Shown here: in pieces, positions 17,628-25,956 of the stretch | How the letters are laid out: every line of letters begins with the position of its first letter | How positions within the stretch are numbered: position 1 is the first letter of the stretch | DNA from: Thermoplasmata archaeon | GTDB taxonomy: Archaea; Thermoplasmatota; Thermoplasmata; RBG-16-68-12; JAGMCJ01 | Assembly (NCBI GenBank): GCA_023136265.1 | Contig: JAGLRN010000025.1 | Span: 17,668-81,667 of the forward strand | Reading direction: 5' to 3' | DNA length: 64,000 nucleotides | Translations under genes and position numbers: made by a program | Notes under the pieces: model-generated | What the model was told of the DNA's origin: nothing | The model's input: only the letters and a program-made list of their open reading frames with translations | Database searches by the model: none

Positions 17628-19198
17628 TGGTCGAAGAGGGAAAGAGCAAGTTGTACGCCCTGAAACCCATCACGGACAGGCTCCCCGCGGTTGCGAAGCC
17701 TGTTGGACACGTCCACTTCAGGACCAAGATGCTCTGGGTCGTTCTCATCCTCGTTCTGTACTTCGCCCTGACCAACGTATTCATCTACGGCCTTGACCCC
17801 CAAGAAACCATAGACGTATTCGCGAGTCTCAGAGCCATCCTCGCTGGGGCACAGGGCTCGCTGATGCATCTGGGCATAGGTCCAATCGTGACCGGGTCCA
17901 TCATAATGCAGCTCTTCGCGGGATCGAAGATCATCAAGCTTGACCTGACCAACGACGAAGACAAGTCCGTGTACCAGGGCACACAGAAGCTCCTCGTCAT
18001 CATCATGATAGTCGTGGAAGCCATACCGCAGGTCTTCGGCTTCCTTCACCCTTCGGGGGACTTCGTTTCGAGAATGGAGGGGTTCGCCCCAGGACAGGGA
18101 ATGCTAATGGCGAACTCTCTGATAGTGGGCCAGCTGGTCATCGGCAGCTATCTGGTCTTCCTGATGGACGAGGTCGTCTCGAAATGGGGCATAGGAAGCG
18201 GCGTCAGCCTGTTCATTGCTGGCGGAGTCTCTCAGCAGATCTTCGTCGGTACGTTCAACTGGATCCCCACTGAGGCCGGTGGAGTACCCCCGGGTACCAT
18301 ACCAAAGACAATGTGGTACCTGAACAACATGAGCGTTTCTGGTGTTTCCCAGGGAGGTTTTGAGCAAATCCTTCTCCAGGATCCAAATCCTGTGATTGCC
18401 TTGGTCGGGACTATGGTTATCTTCCTCATCGTGGCATATGCGGAGTCCATGAGAATCGAGCTTCCCTTGGCGCACGGCGCTGCCCGTGGTGCTAGGGGGA
18501 GGTATCCGATACGTCTCATCTACGCATCCAACATACCGGTCATACTGATGGCAGCCGTGCTGGCAAACGTGAGCATGTTTTCCCTCCTCTTCTGGAACAA
18601 CCCGGACTGGCCCTTGGTCGGACAGAATTGGATGATTGGTTCATACCCAACGTCGGCAGCGGACGCGGAAGCTTTAGGTATCTCGCGTACGACGCCCATG
18701 ACGGGAGTAGCCTACTACCTCTCGACCGTGATGGGTGTGAGTGATTGGCTCCTCCCGCTTTTAGGTCCAGACAGGTACGAGCACCTCCTTAGAGGCCACA
18801 CGTACCTGCAAGTGATCGCTCACCTTCTAATCTACGTGACGGTGATGATCGTAGGCTCGATAATCTTCGCCAAGTTTTGGATCGAGACTACGAACATGGG
18901 ACCGGAGGCGGTCGCCAAGCAAATCGAGGGTAGCGGAATGCAGATTCCAGGGTTCAGGCGGGACCCGCGGGTTCTCAGGAGAGTGCTGGAGAGGTATATC
19001 CCTGTGGTGACTGTCATTAGCGGAGCGGCTGTCGGCTCCTTGGCCGCGGGTGCAGACCTGCTGGGGACGGTCGGAAATGCCAGCGGAACGGGGGTCCTGC
19101 TAGCTGTGGGCATATTAATCCAGTTCTACGAGGCGATGGGCAGAGAACAGATGATGGAGATGCACCCGGTCTTAAGAGGGTTCTTCGGCTCGGAATGA
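17627..19198 (+). CDS. secY: Preprotein translocase subunit SecY
   Basis: 523 residues with about ten predicted membrane spans. The N-terminal amphipathic region LKPITDRLPAVAKP and the first-span/plug region GIGPIVTGSIIMQLFAGSKII are SecY hallmarks. The cytosolic loop AESMRIELPLAHGAARGARGRYPIRLIYASNIPVIL contains the conserved Arg residues that meet the ribosome. A long extracellular loop lies between spans 7 and 8 (about residues 325-385). It is the last gene of the super-operon; adk, often next in archaea, is absent and argF converges 2 bp away. Confidence 0.97.
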   Translation: MVEEGKSKLYALKPITDRLPAVAKPVGHVHFRTKMLWVVLILVLYFALTNVFIYGLDPQETIDVFASLRAILAGAQGSLMHLGIGPIVTGSIIMQLFAGSKIIKLDLTNDEDKSVYQGTQKLLVIIMIVVEAIPQVFGFLHPSGDFVSRMEGFAPGQGMLMANSLIVGQLVIGSYLVFLMDEVVSKWGIGSGVSLFIAGGVSQQIFVGTFNWIPTEAGGVPPGTIPKTMWYLNNMSVSGVSQGGFEQILLQDPNPVIALVGTMVIFLIVAYAESMRIELPLAHGAARGARGRYPIRLIYASNIPVILMAAVLANVSMFSLLFWNNPDWPLVGQNWMIGSYPTSAADAEALGISRTTPMTGVAYYLSTVMGVSDWLLPLLGPDRYEHLLRGHTYLQVIAHLLIYVTVMIVGSIIFAKFWIETTNMGPEAVAKQIEGSGMQIPGFRRDPRVLRRVLERYIPVVTVISGAAVGSLAAGADLLGTVGNASGTGVLLAVGILIQFYEAMGREQMMEMHPVLRGFFGSE

Positions 19199-19200
19199 TC

Positions 19201-20118
19201 TCATCTGAGTAGAGCGAGGAGCAATGCCTTCTGCGCGTGGAGGCGGTTCTCGGCCTGGTCGAACACGATTGATTGGGGGCCATCGATCACTTCACCGGTT
19301 ATCTCCTGTCCGCGGTGCGCGGGAAGGCAGTGCATTATGAGGCAGTCGGGTGAGGCCAGCGCAACCAACTCCGAGTTCACTTGGTAGTCGCTGAGGGCCT
19401 CGAGCCTCTTCTTGACCTCCCCCTCGTCGCCCATTGAGACCCATACATCCGTATAAATCACGTCGGACTCGTGGACTGCTTCCTTCGGGTCCCTCAGAAT
19501 ATCGCACGTGGACCCTGCTCGCGAAGCCAGCCTTTTAGAATCTTCGACGATGCCCTGATCCGGCTCGTATCCCTCAGGACAGGCAACCGAGATATCGATG
19601 CCGATGAGTGAGCACGCGAGTAGAAGAGAGTTGCATACGTTGTTTCCATCACCGACATAGGTCAGCTTCAGTCCCCTGGGTGTCCTCCTCTCAGTGATCG
19701 TCACGATATCCGCCAGGGCCTGGCAAGGGTGCTCCAGATCGTCGAGTGCATTGATCACCGGGATGGATGAATTGCTCGCCAGATCGAGAACCATCTCGTG
19801 GTCAGAGGCCCTGTAGGCGATGCAATCAACGTACCTGCTCAGTGTTCTCGCCGTGTCTGGAATCGTCTCCCCCCTCCCAAGCTGCATATCCTGCGGATTG
19901 AGGAACAGCGATTTCCCGCCCAGCTGGTTCATTGCGACCTCAAAAGAGACGCGTGTCCGGGTGCTGCTTTTCTCGAATATCAGTGCTAGCGTCTTACCTT
20001 TCAGAACCTCGTCAGTCTCACCTGACCGGCATCCCTTCTTCAGGTCGAGCGCCGACTGAACCAGTTCTGCGAACTCGTCCTCCGCGTCGAGCACCGAGAC
20101 GTAATCCTTTTGCATCAT
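19201..20118 (-). CDS. argF: Ornithine carbamoyltransferase
   Basis: 305 residues, the normal length. The carbamoyl-phosphate site SSTRTRVSFE, the HPCQALAD motif, the SMG loop (DVWVSMGDE) and the ornithine-binding HCLPAHRGQE are all present, which separates it from aspartate carbamoyltransferase. It forms citrulline from ornithine and carbamoyl phosphate in arginine synthesis. It is convergent with secY. An A/T-rich element near 20143-20155 could be its TATA box. Confidence 0.95.
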   Translation of the reverse strand: MMQKDYVSVLDAEDEFAELVQSALDLKKGCRSGETDEVLKGKTLALIFEKSSTRTRVSFEVAMNQLGGKSLFLNPQDMQLGRGETIPDTARTLSRYVDCIAYRASDHEMVLDLASNSSIPVINALDDLEHPCQALADIVTITERRTPRGLKLTYVGDGNNVCNSLLLACSLIGIDISVACPEGYEPDQGIVEDSKRLASRAGSTCDILRDPKEAVHESDVIYTDVWVSMGDEGEVKKRLEALSDYQVNSELVALASPDCLIMHCLPAHRGQEITGEVIDGPQSIVFDQAENRLHAQKALLLALLR

Positions 20119-20168
20119 CGGGTCCTAGATGTCACAGGCTAACAATAAGTTTTCGACACGACAGAGAA

Positions 20169-20204
20169 TATCGGCATTGATAACACAATACAAATCCTTA
20201 TATG
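20169..20204 (+). promoter_or_regulatory. GTPase 1 promoter: palindrome copy 2 plus TATA box
   Basis: TATCG GCAT TGATA (20169-20182, one mismatch to the palindrome) lies 15 bp upstream of TTATATG (20198-20204). The predicted transcript start near 20227 favours ATG 20233. Confidence 0.55.
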
Positions 20205-20232
20205 ATTTCAAGTGTTCGGAAAGACCCGAGGA

Positions 20233-20805
20233 ATGAGCATTGGGGGAATCCCTTTGAAAAAGAAGATGAAGATGAAGATATGCATGGTCGGCGAAGGTGC
20301 AGTTGGAAAGACCAGCCTGATTCGAAGGTTCGTTCTCGATGAGTTCGACGACAAGTATCTCCAGACCCTGGGGACCAAGGTCTCCAAGAAGGAAATCGTT
20401 GTGGACGTCAAGGAAAAGGATGTGGAGCTTCAGATCGACATGACGATATGGGACATAATGGGTCAGAAAGGATTCCGAGAACTCCTGAAGGAAGCGTATT
20501 TCTACGGAGCCAAAGGCGTAATCGCGGTCTGTGATATGACCCGTAAGGACACGCTTTCCGAGCTGGACGACTGGATCGAGGGAGTCTACAGCGTGACCGG
20601 GAGGGTTCCGATAGAGTTCCTCGCGAACAAGGTTGATCTGAAAGATGATGTGGCCATCGACGAGAATGACCTAGAACAGGCAAGCCGGGCCTACGACTCA
20701 AGGTTCTTCTACACGAGCGCCAAGACCGGTGAGAACGTAGAGGACGCGTTCAAGGAGCTGGCCGAAAAGATATCCCGCACGAAGCTGGGAGAGCTCGAGG
20801 ACTAG
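20233..20805 (+). CDS. Ras/Rab-like small GTPase 1
   Basis: 190 residues from ATG 20233; the track's GTG 20212 would lie upstream of the predicted transcript start. G1 is GEGAVGKTS, G3 is WDIMGQ, G4 NKVD and G5 SAKTG. The effector region LQTLGTKVSKKE precedes G3. This is the only one of the four paralogues that keeps Gln after the G3 Gly. No prenylation-type Cys is present at the C-terminus (KLGELED), so membrane attachment by that route is not expected. First of four tandem paralogues. Confidence 0.92.
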   Translation: MSIGGIPLKKKMKMKICMVGEGAVGKTSLIRRFVLDEFDDKYLQTLGTKVSKKEIVVDVKEKDVELQIDMTIWDIMGQKGFRELLKEAYFYGAKGVIAVCDMTRKDTLSELDDWIEGVYSVTGRVPIEFLANKVDLKDDVAIDENDLEQASRAYDSRFFYTSAKTGENVEDAFKELAEKISRTKLGELED

Positions 20806-20839
20806 TATCAACGCTGATAATCTCGTAGAAACCTATATC
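20806..20839 (+). promoter_or_regulatory. GTPase 2 promoter: perfect palindrome copy 3 plus TATA box
   Basis: TATCA ACGC TGATA (20806-20819) lies 13 bp upstream of CTATATC (about 20833-20839). The predicted start is near 20862, and the ATG is at 20887. Confidence 0.58.
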
Positions 20840-20886
20840 TGAGAACTTCCGTCTTTTTCAACCGCATCCATAGGGGATGGTGACAG

Positions 20887-21435
20887 ATGTTCGAAAGTAG
20901 CGACACCATGAAAATGAAGATATGCTTGGTGGGCGAGGGAGCGGTCGGCAAGACGAGCCTCATCAGGAAATATGTGCTCGATGAGTTTGATGACAGGTAC
21001 ATATCCACTCTGGGAGCGAAGATCACGAAGAAGGAACTGATGTTTGAATACCCAGACAATGGCGGCGAGCTTCGAATTGACATGACGATATGGGACATCA
21101 TGGGAGAGAAGGGCTTCCGCGAACTGCTCAAAGAAGCGTATTTCCACGGTGCACAGGGGGTCCTCGCGGTCTGCGATGTTACAAGGAAGAACACTCTACC
21201 TGAACTAGAAAGCTGGATAGCCGCTATCGAGACTGTCACCGGAAAGATACCTATCCGGTTCCTGGCCAACAAGGCGGACCTAAAGGACCAACTCACATTC
21301 ACTGAGAGTGAATTACGCGAAATGAGTGCCAAGTATCAGTCTGCCTACCTTTTCACAAGCGCCAAGACGGGCGACAATGTGGACAAGGCCTTCATCGAGA
21401 TTGCCGACGCAATCGCGAAGAGAAAGGTCGCCTAG
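20887..21435 (+). CDS. Ras/Rab-like small GTPase 2
   Basis: 182 residues. G1 GEGAVGKTS, switch region ISTLGAKITKKE, G3 WDIMGEK, G4 NKAD, G5 SAKTG. The catalytic-Gln position of Ras is Glu here. Ends in AKRKVA without a lipidation signal. It is very similar to its neighbours in RELLKEAYFHGAQGVLAVCD. It has its own promoter with a perfect TATCA-N4-TGATA element. Confidence 0.92.
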   Translation: MFESSDTMKMKICLVGEGAVGKTSLIRKYVLDEFDDRYISTLGAKITKKELMFEYPDNGGELRIDMTIWDIMGEKGFRELLKEAYFHGAQGVLAVCDVTRKNTLPELESWIAAIETVTGKIPIRFLANKADLKDQLTFTESELREMSAKYQSAYLFTSAKTGDNVDKAFIEIADAIAKRKVA

Positions 21436-21454
21436 TCTGAGAATACAGACTGAT

Positions 21455-21490
21455 AATCAACATTGATAGCCGTACAAGAAGTGCTATTTA
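21455..21490 (+). promoter_or_regulatory. GTPase 3 promoter: palindrome copy 4 plus TATA-like box
   Basis: AATCA ACAT TGATA (21455-21468, one mismatch) lies 16 bp upstream of TATTTA (21485-21490). The ATG at 21529 follows an AAGGAGG site. Confidence 0.52.
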
Positions 21491-21528
21491 TCGTGCGGAT
21501 TATTCGTAGAGGCGAAGGAGGCACCAAA

Positions 21529-22077
21529 ATGAGTGACGTCAGAAACATCAAGATGAAGGTCTGTCTCATTGGAGAGTTTGCCGTCGGCAAGACGAGTCTG
21601 ATACAGAGATATGTCTACGACACTTTCAGTGATAGGTACATACAGACGATTGGTGCGAAGATCACGAAAAAGGCCCTATTGCTCCAATATCCTGAGCGGA
21701 ACACGAATCTTGATGTCGACCTAACGCTTTGGGACATCATGGGGGAGAAGGGGTTCCGAGAGCTCCTCAAAGAGGCGTACTTCTACGGCGCCCAGGGTCT
21801 CTTGGCGGTTTGCGATATGACAAGGGAAGACACGTACTACGAACTCCCCACGTGGATCAGCGCTGTAGAGAGAATAGCAGGATCCGTTCCCATTGTCTTC
21901 TTGGGAAACAAGGTGGATCTCACGGAGTCCAAGACCGTAGAGGAAAACGACATGAAGATGATCGGAGATTCCTACGACTCGTCATATCTTCTGACAAGCG
22001 CGAGAACGGGAAGGAACGTGGAGACCGCATTCATGAGAATCGCAGACAAAATCGCGGGAAAGGATGTCCTTGCATAG
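21529..22077 (+). CDS. Ras/Rab-like small GTPase 3
   Basis: 182 residues from ATG 21529, with GAAGGAGGCACC just before it; the track's longer start lacks such support. G1 is GEFAVGKTS (Phe where the others have Gly or Ala), G3 WDIMGEK, G4 NKVD, G5 SARTG. The Ras Gln61 position is Glu. Confidence 0.92.
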   Translation: MSDVRNIKMKVCLIGEFAVGKTSLIQRYVYDTFSDRYIQTIGAKITKKALLLQYPERNTNLDVDLTLWDIMGEKGFRELLKEAYFYGAQGLLAVCDMTREDTYYELPTWISAVERIAGSVPIVFLGNKVDLTESKTVEENDMKMIGDSYDSSYLLTSARTGRNVETAFMRIADKIAGKDVLA

Positions 22078-22118
22078 GCTTCATTCTCAATCTCGATAAT
22101 TGCGGGGTAGGGTTCTTA

Positions 22119-22703
22119 ATGGCGTCTTCAGATGTGTTTCCTGCAATGTCTCTGGAATCGAAGGACCTCGAGATAGTGAAGACGAAGATCTGCCTTGTCG
22201 GAGAGGCGGCAGTAGGCAAGACCAGCCTGATTCGGAGGTATGTCCTTGACATGTTCGAGGATCTCTACATAGCTACGCTGGGAGCCAAGGTAACGAAGAA
22301 AGGCTTGCTGCTCCCGAAGCTCGATGGCGGCAACGACATTAAGGTCAACCTGATGATCTGGGACATCATGGGAGAGAAGGGGTTCCGAGAACTCCTCAAG
22401 GAAGCTTACTTCCATGGAGCTCAGGGCATACTGGCAGTCTGTGATGTCACCCGAAAGGACACGCTCCTGGAACTGAAGAACTGGATCGACTCGGTCACCA
22501 AGGTCACCGGCGAAGTCCCCGTAAGGTTCGTTGCCAACAAGATCGACTTGAAGGATGAGGCGCAGTTCGGAGAGGACGATGTGAGGGAGCTGAGCGAGGA
22601 AATAGGTTCATCCTACCTCATGACCAGTGCAATGACTGGAGACGGAGTGGAGCAAGTTTTCGAGGAGATCGCGAGACTCATCGTGAAGAACATTGAGAGA
22701 TAA
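22119..22703 (+). CDS. Ras/Rab-like small GTPase 4
   Basis: 194 residues from ATG 22119; ATG 22146 is a good alternative because a GATAAT element near 22094-22099 would start transcription close to 22120. G1 GEAAVGKTS, G3 WDIMGEK, G4 NKID, G5 SAMTG (Met instead of the usual Lys). Glu again replaces the catalytic Gln. No clear palindrome precedes it, and it may be cotranscribed with GTPase 3, 41 bp upstream. Confidence 0.9.
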   Translation: MASSDVFPAMSLESKDLEIVKTKICLVGEAAVGKTSLIRRYVLDMFEDLYIATLGAKVTKKGLLLPKLDGGNDIKVNLMIWDIMGEKGFRELLKEAYFHGAQGILAVCDVTRKDTLLELKNWIDSVTKVTGEVPVRFVANKIDLKDEAQFGEDDVRELSEEIGSSYLMTSAMTGDGVEQVFEEIARLIVKNIER

Positions 22704-22795
22704 TCCTCCAGAGTCTCTTTTCTTCGTTCTGTGGTTCGAGAAATCATCTTGCCAGAGTCCGCCGTTCATATACAAACATTTAAGAGGGTGCAGAA

Positions 22796-22803
22796 TTTAT
22801 ATC
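22796..22803 (+). promoter_or_regulatory. TATA box of lonB
   Basis: TTTATATC predicts a start near 22826, 18 nt before ATG 22844. This excludes the track's TTG start at 22808. Confidence 0.5.
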
Positions 22804-22843
22804 AGAATTGCCTAGGTATGAGTGCATCCAGATTGGTGAATCG

Positions 22844-24829
22844 ATGAGTGGGGAGCCTACGAACTCTTCAGATGATGAGGACTTGCCTCCGATAGATGAG
22901 TGGATGGTGGGTCAGGACATCGGGTCCACTGCGGAGATTGAGATACCTTCAAGCCTCGTGGAACAGGTGATAGGTCAGGACGAGTCCGTTGTGGTCATCA
23001 AGAAAGCCGCAGAGCAGAAAAGGCATGTGATGCTCATAGGCGATCCAGGGACTGGAAAGTCGATGCTCGCCAACTCCATGGTAGAGCTGCTCTCAAAGGA
23101 GGAACTCCAGGACATTCTCGTCTATCACAATCCGGAGGACCCCAACGAGCCTAGGATAAGGGTAGTGCCCGCTGGCAAGGGAAAGGAGATAGTGAGTGCC
23201 CAGAAAGCGGAGGCCATGCAGAGAAGGGAGCAAAAAGCCTCTCTAATGATGACCATCATGTTCATAATCGTGGGGCTGGCCGTGATGCTCTCCATAAGGT
23301 ACGATTCTGCCACTGGAGCTATCTCCATCGACCCCACACCCCTGATGATAGGCATCTTGATAGCATTCCTGATTTTTATGTTCTCCAGATACACTGGACA
23401 TAGGCAGGAAGCTCAGATGATACCCAAACTGCTGGTGTCCCACGATCCTGATGATCTTCCGCCTTTCATCGATGCCACAGGATCTCATGCCGGCGCTCTT
23501 CTTGGAGATGTTAAGCACGATCCCTTCCAGTCGGGCGGTCTGGAGACGCCGTCTCACGACAGAGTGGACGCAGGTGCAATCCACCGCGCCCACAAGGGCG
23601 TTCTCTTCCTCGATGAGATCAACATGCTAAGGTTGGAGAGCCAGCAGAGCCTGCTTACCGCCTTGCAGGAGAAGAAGTTCAGCATAGTCGGTCAGAGCGA
23701 GAGAAGCTCTGGAGCCATGGTGAAGACGGAAGCGGTGCCTTGCGATTTCATACTCGTGGCGGCTGGGAATCTGGATGCGGTCTCTGGCATGCATCCCGCC
23801 CTGAGGTCCAGAATAAGAGGCTACGGCTACGAGGTCTATATGAAGAGCATCATGAACGACACGCATAGCAACAGAGTGAAGCTCATCAGATTCGTAGCGC
23901 AAGAAGTGTCCAAAGACAAGAAGATCCCTCACTTCGATAAGGGTGCCGTCACCGAGATCCTCCGAGAGGCGAGAAGGCGGAGCGGGAGGAAGGGAAGGCT
24001 GACCTTGCGCTTGAGAGAGCTGGGCGGCCTCATCCGAGTCGCTGGGGACATCGCCACAGAGGATAAGGCTCCGCTCGTCACAGCCGATCACGTTTACAGA
24101 GGAAAGAAGATTGCCAGGTCGCTCGAGCAGCAGATCGCAGACAGGATAATAGAAGACAGGAAGATGTACGCCACATCCATGGTCGAGGGAGAGGCTGTCG
24201 GAGTTGTCAACGGTCTGGCGGTCCTGCACGGTGCAAGCGGCATGGTGGAATTCTCCGGCATCCTTCTTCCGATTGTGGCTGAGGTGACTCCAGCCCAGAC
24301 GAAGGACGGCGGGAAGATAATCGCAACGGGGAAGCTGGGAGAGATAGCCAGAGAATCCGTGCAGAACGTGTCCGCCCTAATCAAGAAGTTCACGGGCCAG
24401 GACATAAGTAATCACGATATTCACGTTCAGTTCGTCGGAAGCAGTGAAGGAACAGAAGGGGATTCCGCTTCCATATCGGTTGCCACGGCTGTGATATCCG
24501 CACTTGAGGATGTGGAGGTCGACCAGAGCGTCGGAATGACAGGGTCGCTGAGCGTCAGAGGGCAGGTCCTTCCGGTTGGTGCCGTGACGGCCAAGATAGA
24601 GGCGGCTGCAGAGATGGGTCTCAAGAAGGTAATCATTCCCAAGTCCAATATGAAGGATGTCCTGCTGGAGGACAAGTACATAGGGGAGATCGAAGTGATC
24701 CCAGTCGAGACGCTCAAGGATGTTCTAGTGCACGCGCTCGTCGGAAAGAGGAAGGAGGGTCTTCTGGAGAAACTGGCTGCGTTGGTCTCGAAATCGACGA
24801 CACCGATCGATAGAGCCATTCCCCAATAA
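22844..24829 (+). CDS. lonB: Archaeal membrane-bound Lon protease (LonB type)
   Basis: 661 residues. ATG 22844 follows GGTGA at good spacing. The Walker A motif is GDPGTGKS (about residue 70). Two membrane spans ([13 protein letters not shown] and [14 protein letters not shown]) are inserted in the ATPase domain, as is typical of archaeal LonB. Walker B is FLDEIN. The C-terminal protease domain has the catalytic Ser in EGDSASIS and the catalytic Lys in [13 protein letters not shown]-dependent proteolysis at the inner face of the membrane. Its own TATA box suggests transcription separate from the GTPases. Confidence 0.96.
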   Translation: MSGEPTNSSDDEDLPPIDEWMVGQDIGSTAEIEIPSSLVEQVIGQDESVVVIKKAAEQKRHVMLIGDPGTGKSMLANSMVELLSKEELQDILVYHNPEDPNEPRIRVVPAGKGKEIVSAQKAEAMQRREQKASLMMTIMFIIVGLAVMLSIRYDSATGAISIDPTPLMIGILIAFLIFMFSRYTGHRQEAQMIPKLLVSHDPDDLPPFIDATGSHAGALLGDVKHDPFQSGGLETPSHDRVDAGAIHRAHKGVLFLDEINMLRLESQQSLLTALQEKKFSIVGQSERSSGAMVKTEAVPCDFILVAAGNLDAVSGMHPALRSRIRGYGYEVYMKSIMNDTHSNRVKLIRFVAQEVSKDKKIPHFDKGAVTEILREARRRSGRKGRLTLRLRELGGLIRVAGDIATEDKAPLVTADHVYRGKKIARSLEQQIADRIIEDRKMYATSMVEGEAVGVVNGLAVLHGASGMVEFSGILLPIVAEVTPAQTKDGGKIIATGKLGEIARESVQNVSALIKKFTGQDISNHDIHVQFVGSSEGTEGDSASISVATAVISALEDVEVDQSVGMTGSLSVRGQVLPVGAVTAKIEAAAEMGLKKVIIPKSNMKDVLLEDKYIGEIEVIPVETLKDVLVHALVGKRKEGLLEKLAALVSKSTTPIDRAIPQ

Positions 24830-24841
24830 GAAGGGGTTCAT

Positions 24842-24994
24842 TTGAGCCAGACGGAAAGCTGCGACGAATATGCCTTTCACAAGGAATTGGACAGCGATCT
24901 CGACGACGAATCTTGCGAGCATTGCTCGAAGTACCTGACAGTCTACTGCCCCCACATAGATGAGTTCTTTGAGGAGGGTTTCGATGAGGACTGA
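24842..24994 (+). CDS. Small Cys/His-rich acidic protein, 50 residues
   Basis: Not in the ORF track. It reads from TTG 24842 (12 bp after lonB, behind AAGGGG) to TGA 24992-24994. Its 3' end overlaps the NMN adenylyltransferase start by 11 bases. The sequence has CDEY near the N-terminus and then a compact CEHCSKYLTVYCPHIDEFF cluster (three Cys and two His), which suggests a metal site; the rest is strongly acidic. I do not recognise the family. The gene arrangement (coupling between lonB and nadM) is what supports it as real. Confidence 0.6.
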   Translation: MSQTESCDEYAFHKELDSDLDDESCEHCSKYLTVYCPHIDEFFEEGFDED

Positions 24995-25538
24995 CTCATG
25001 GCCACTCTTCATTGGCAGATTTCAACCTTTCCACAGAGGACACCTGGCCATGGTGAAACTGATACTAGAAGAACACGGCGGTATCAGGTTCGGAATAGGG
25101 AGTTCCCAGTACAAGGATACTGAGAAGAACCCCTTCTCATTTGAGGAGAGGGCCGTGATGATAAGGTCAACGATGGAGAAGGAGGGGTTCGAGGATTACG
25201 GGATCGTGGCAATTGAGGACTTGCACAACGACAAACTGTGGGTCGACCAATTTGCGGATCTCGTCCCTGACCTGCAGGTTGTCTACTCGAATGACCCACT
25301 GACAATCAGACTCCTCCAGGAAAGGGGCTTTGACGCGAGGGTCATGCCCCTGGTGGAGAGGGACGCGCTCTCAGGAACCGAGGTCAGAAAGCGCATGCTG
25401 GAGGACAGAGACTGGGAGGCACTGGTTCCTCCCACTGTTCGAGACGTCCTCGTCGAAGTGGATGGACCCGAGAGAATCCGAAGAACAGCCGGGGAGACCT
25501 CAGATACAGACGAGGACCAGAAGCACGGAGACGGATAG
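24984..25538 (+). CDS. nadM: Nicotinamide-nucleotide adenylyltransferase, archaeal type
   Basis: 184 residues from ATG 24984, with GGAGGG 6-8 bases upstream. The nucleotidyltransferase motif GRFQPFHRGH is at residues 10-19, and the second motif is LSGTEVRKRM. Joins NMN and ATP to form NAD. The C-terminal 20 residues are hydrophilic. Its 3' end overlaps the convergent YdjM-like gene by 39 bases. Confidence 0.95.
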   Translation: MRTDSWPLFIGRFQPFHRGHLAMVKLILEEHGGIRFGIGSSQYKDTEKNPFSFEERAVMIRSTMEKEGFEDYGIVAIEDLHNDKLWVDQFADLVPDLQVVYSNDPLTIRLLQERGFDARVMPLVERDALSGTEVRKRMLEDRDWEALVPPTVRDVLVEVDGPERIRRTAGETSDTDEDQKHGDG

Positions 25539-25952
25539 ACCCGCGAGTATCAGGTGAGATCTTCTCCTTCTCGATTGCCTGGGTCTTCTAGCTCTGCGGA
25601 ACGGAGCGATCCTCTTGCTGTTCCGAGGCACGACGTAGACCCCCTCGCCATCGGTCACGTCCAGGGAGATATGGCTCACGAATCCCACAACGATGGAGAT
25701 GAGGAGGAGACCCGTCCACACGTCACCAGCCACAACCGCGATTGCGACACAAATAGCGGAGAGCAGTGACGTCGTGAAGAAGGAATGAATCGCCGAAGAC
25801 CTCTTCTCATCAGAGCGATGGTCCAAGTCGACAAGAATGGACACGATGGCCGCGTAGAAAGTGAACTCGTTGATGCCTTGGCCGACCAGTGGGAAGCTAA
25901 CCAGTCCCTGAACCGCGGCCGCGAATAGAACATGAATGAGGAGAGTGGGCAT
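25500..25952 (-). CDS. Membrane protein of the YdjM/DUF457 metal-dependent hydrolase type
   Basis: 150 residues with three or four hydrophobic spans. Conserved-looking acidic/His sites are DLDHRSDEK, AIHSFFTT and VSHISLDVTDGEGVYVVPR, the pattern of YdjM-like membrane hydrolases. A basic RRARRPRQSRRRR stretch precedes the last span. The true activity of the family is poorly known. It lies 4 bp downstream of the TctA-like gene and is probably cotranscribed with it. Confidence 0.75.
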   Translation of the reverse strand: MPTLLIHVLFAAAVQGLVSFPLVGQGINEFTFYAAIVSILVDLDHRSDEKRSSAIHSFFTTSLLSAICVAIAVVAGDVWTGLLLISIVVGFVSHISLDVTDGEGVYVVPRNSKRIAPFRRARRPRQSRRRRSHLILAGLSVSVLLVLVCI

Positions 25953-25956
25953 GCGA

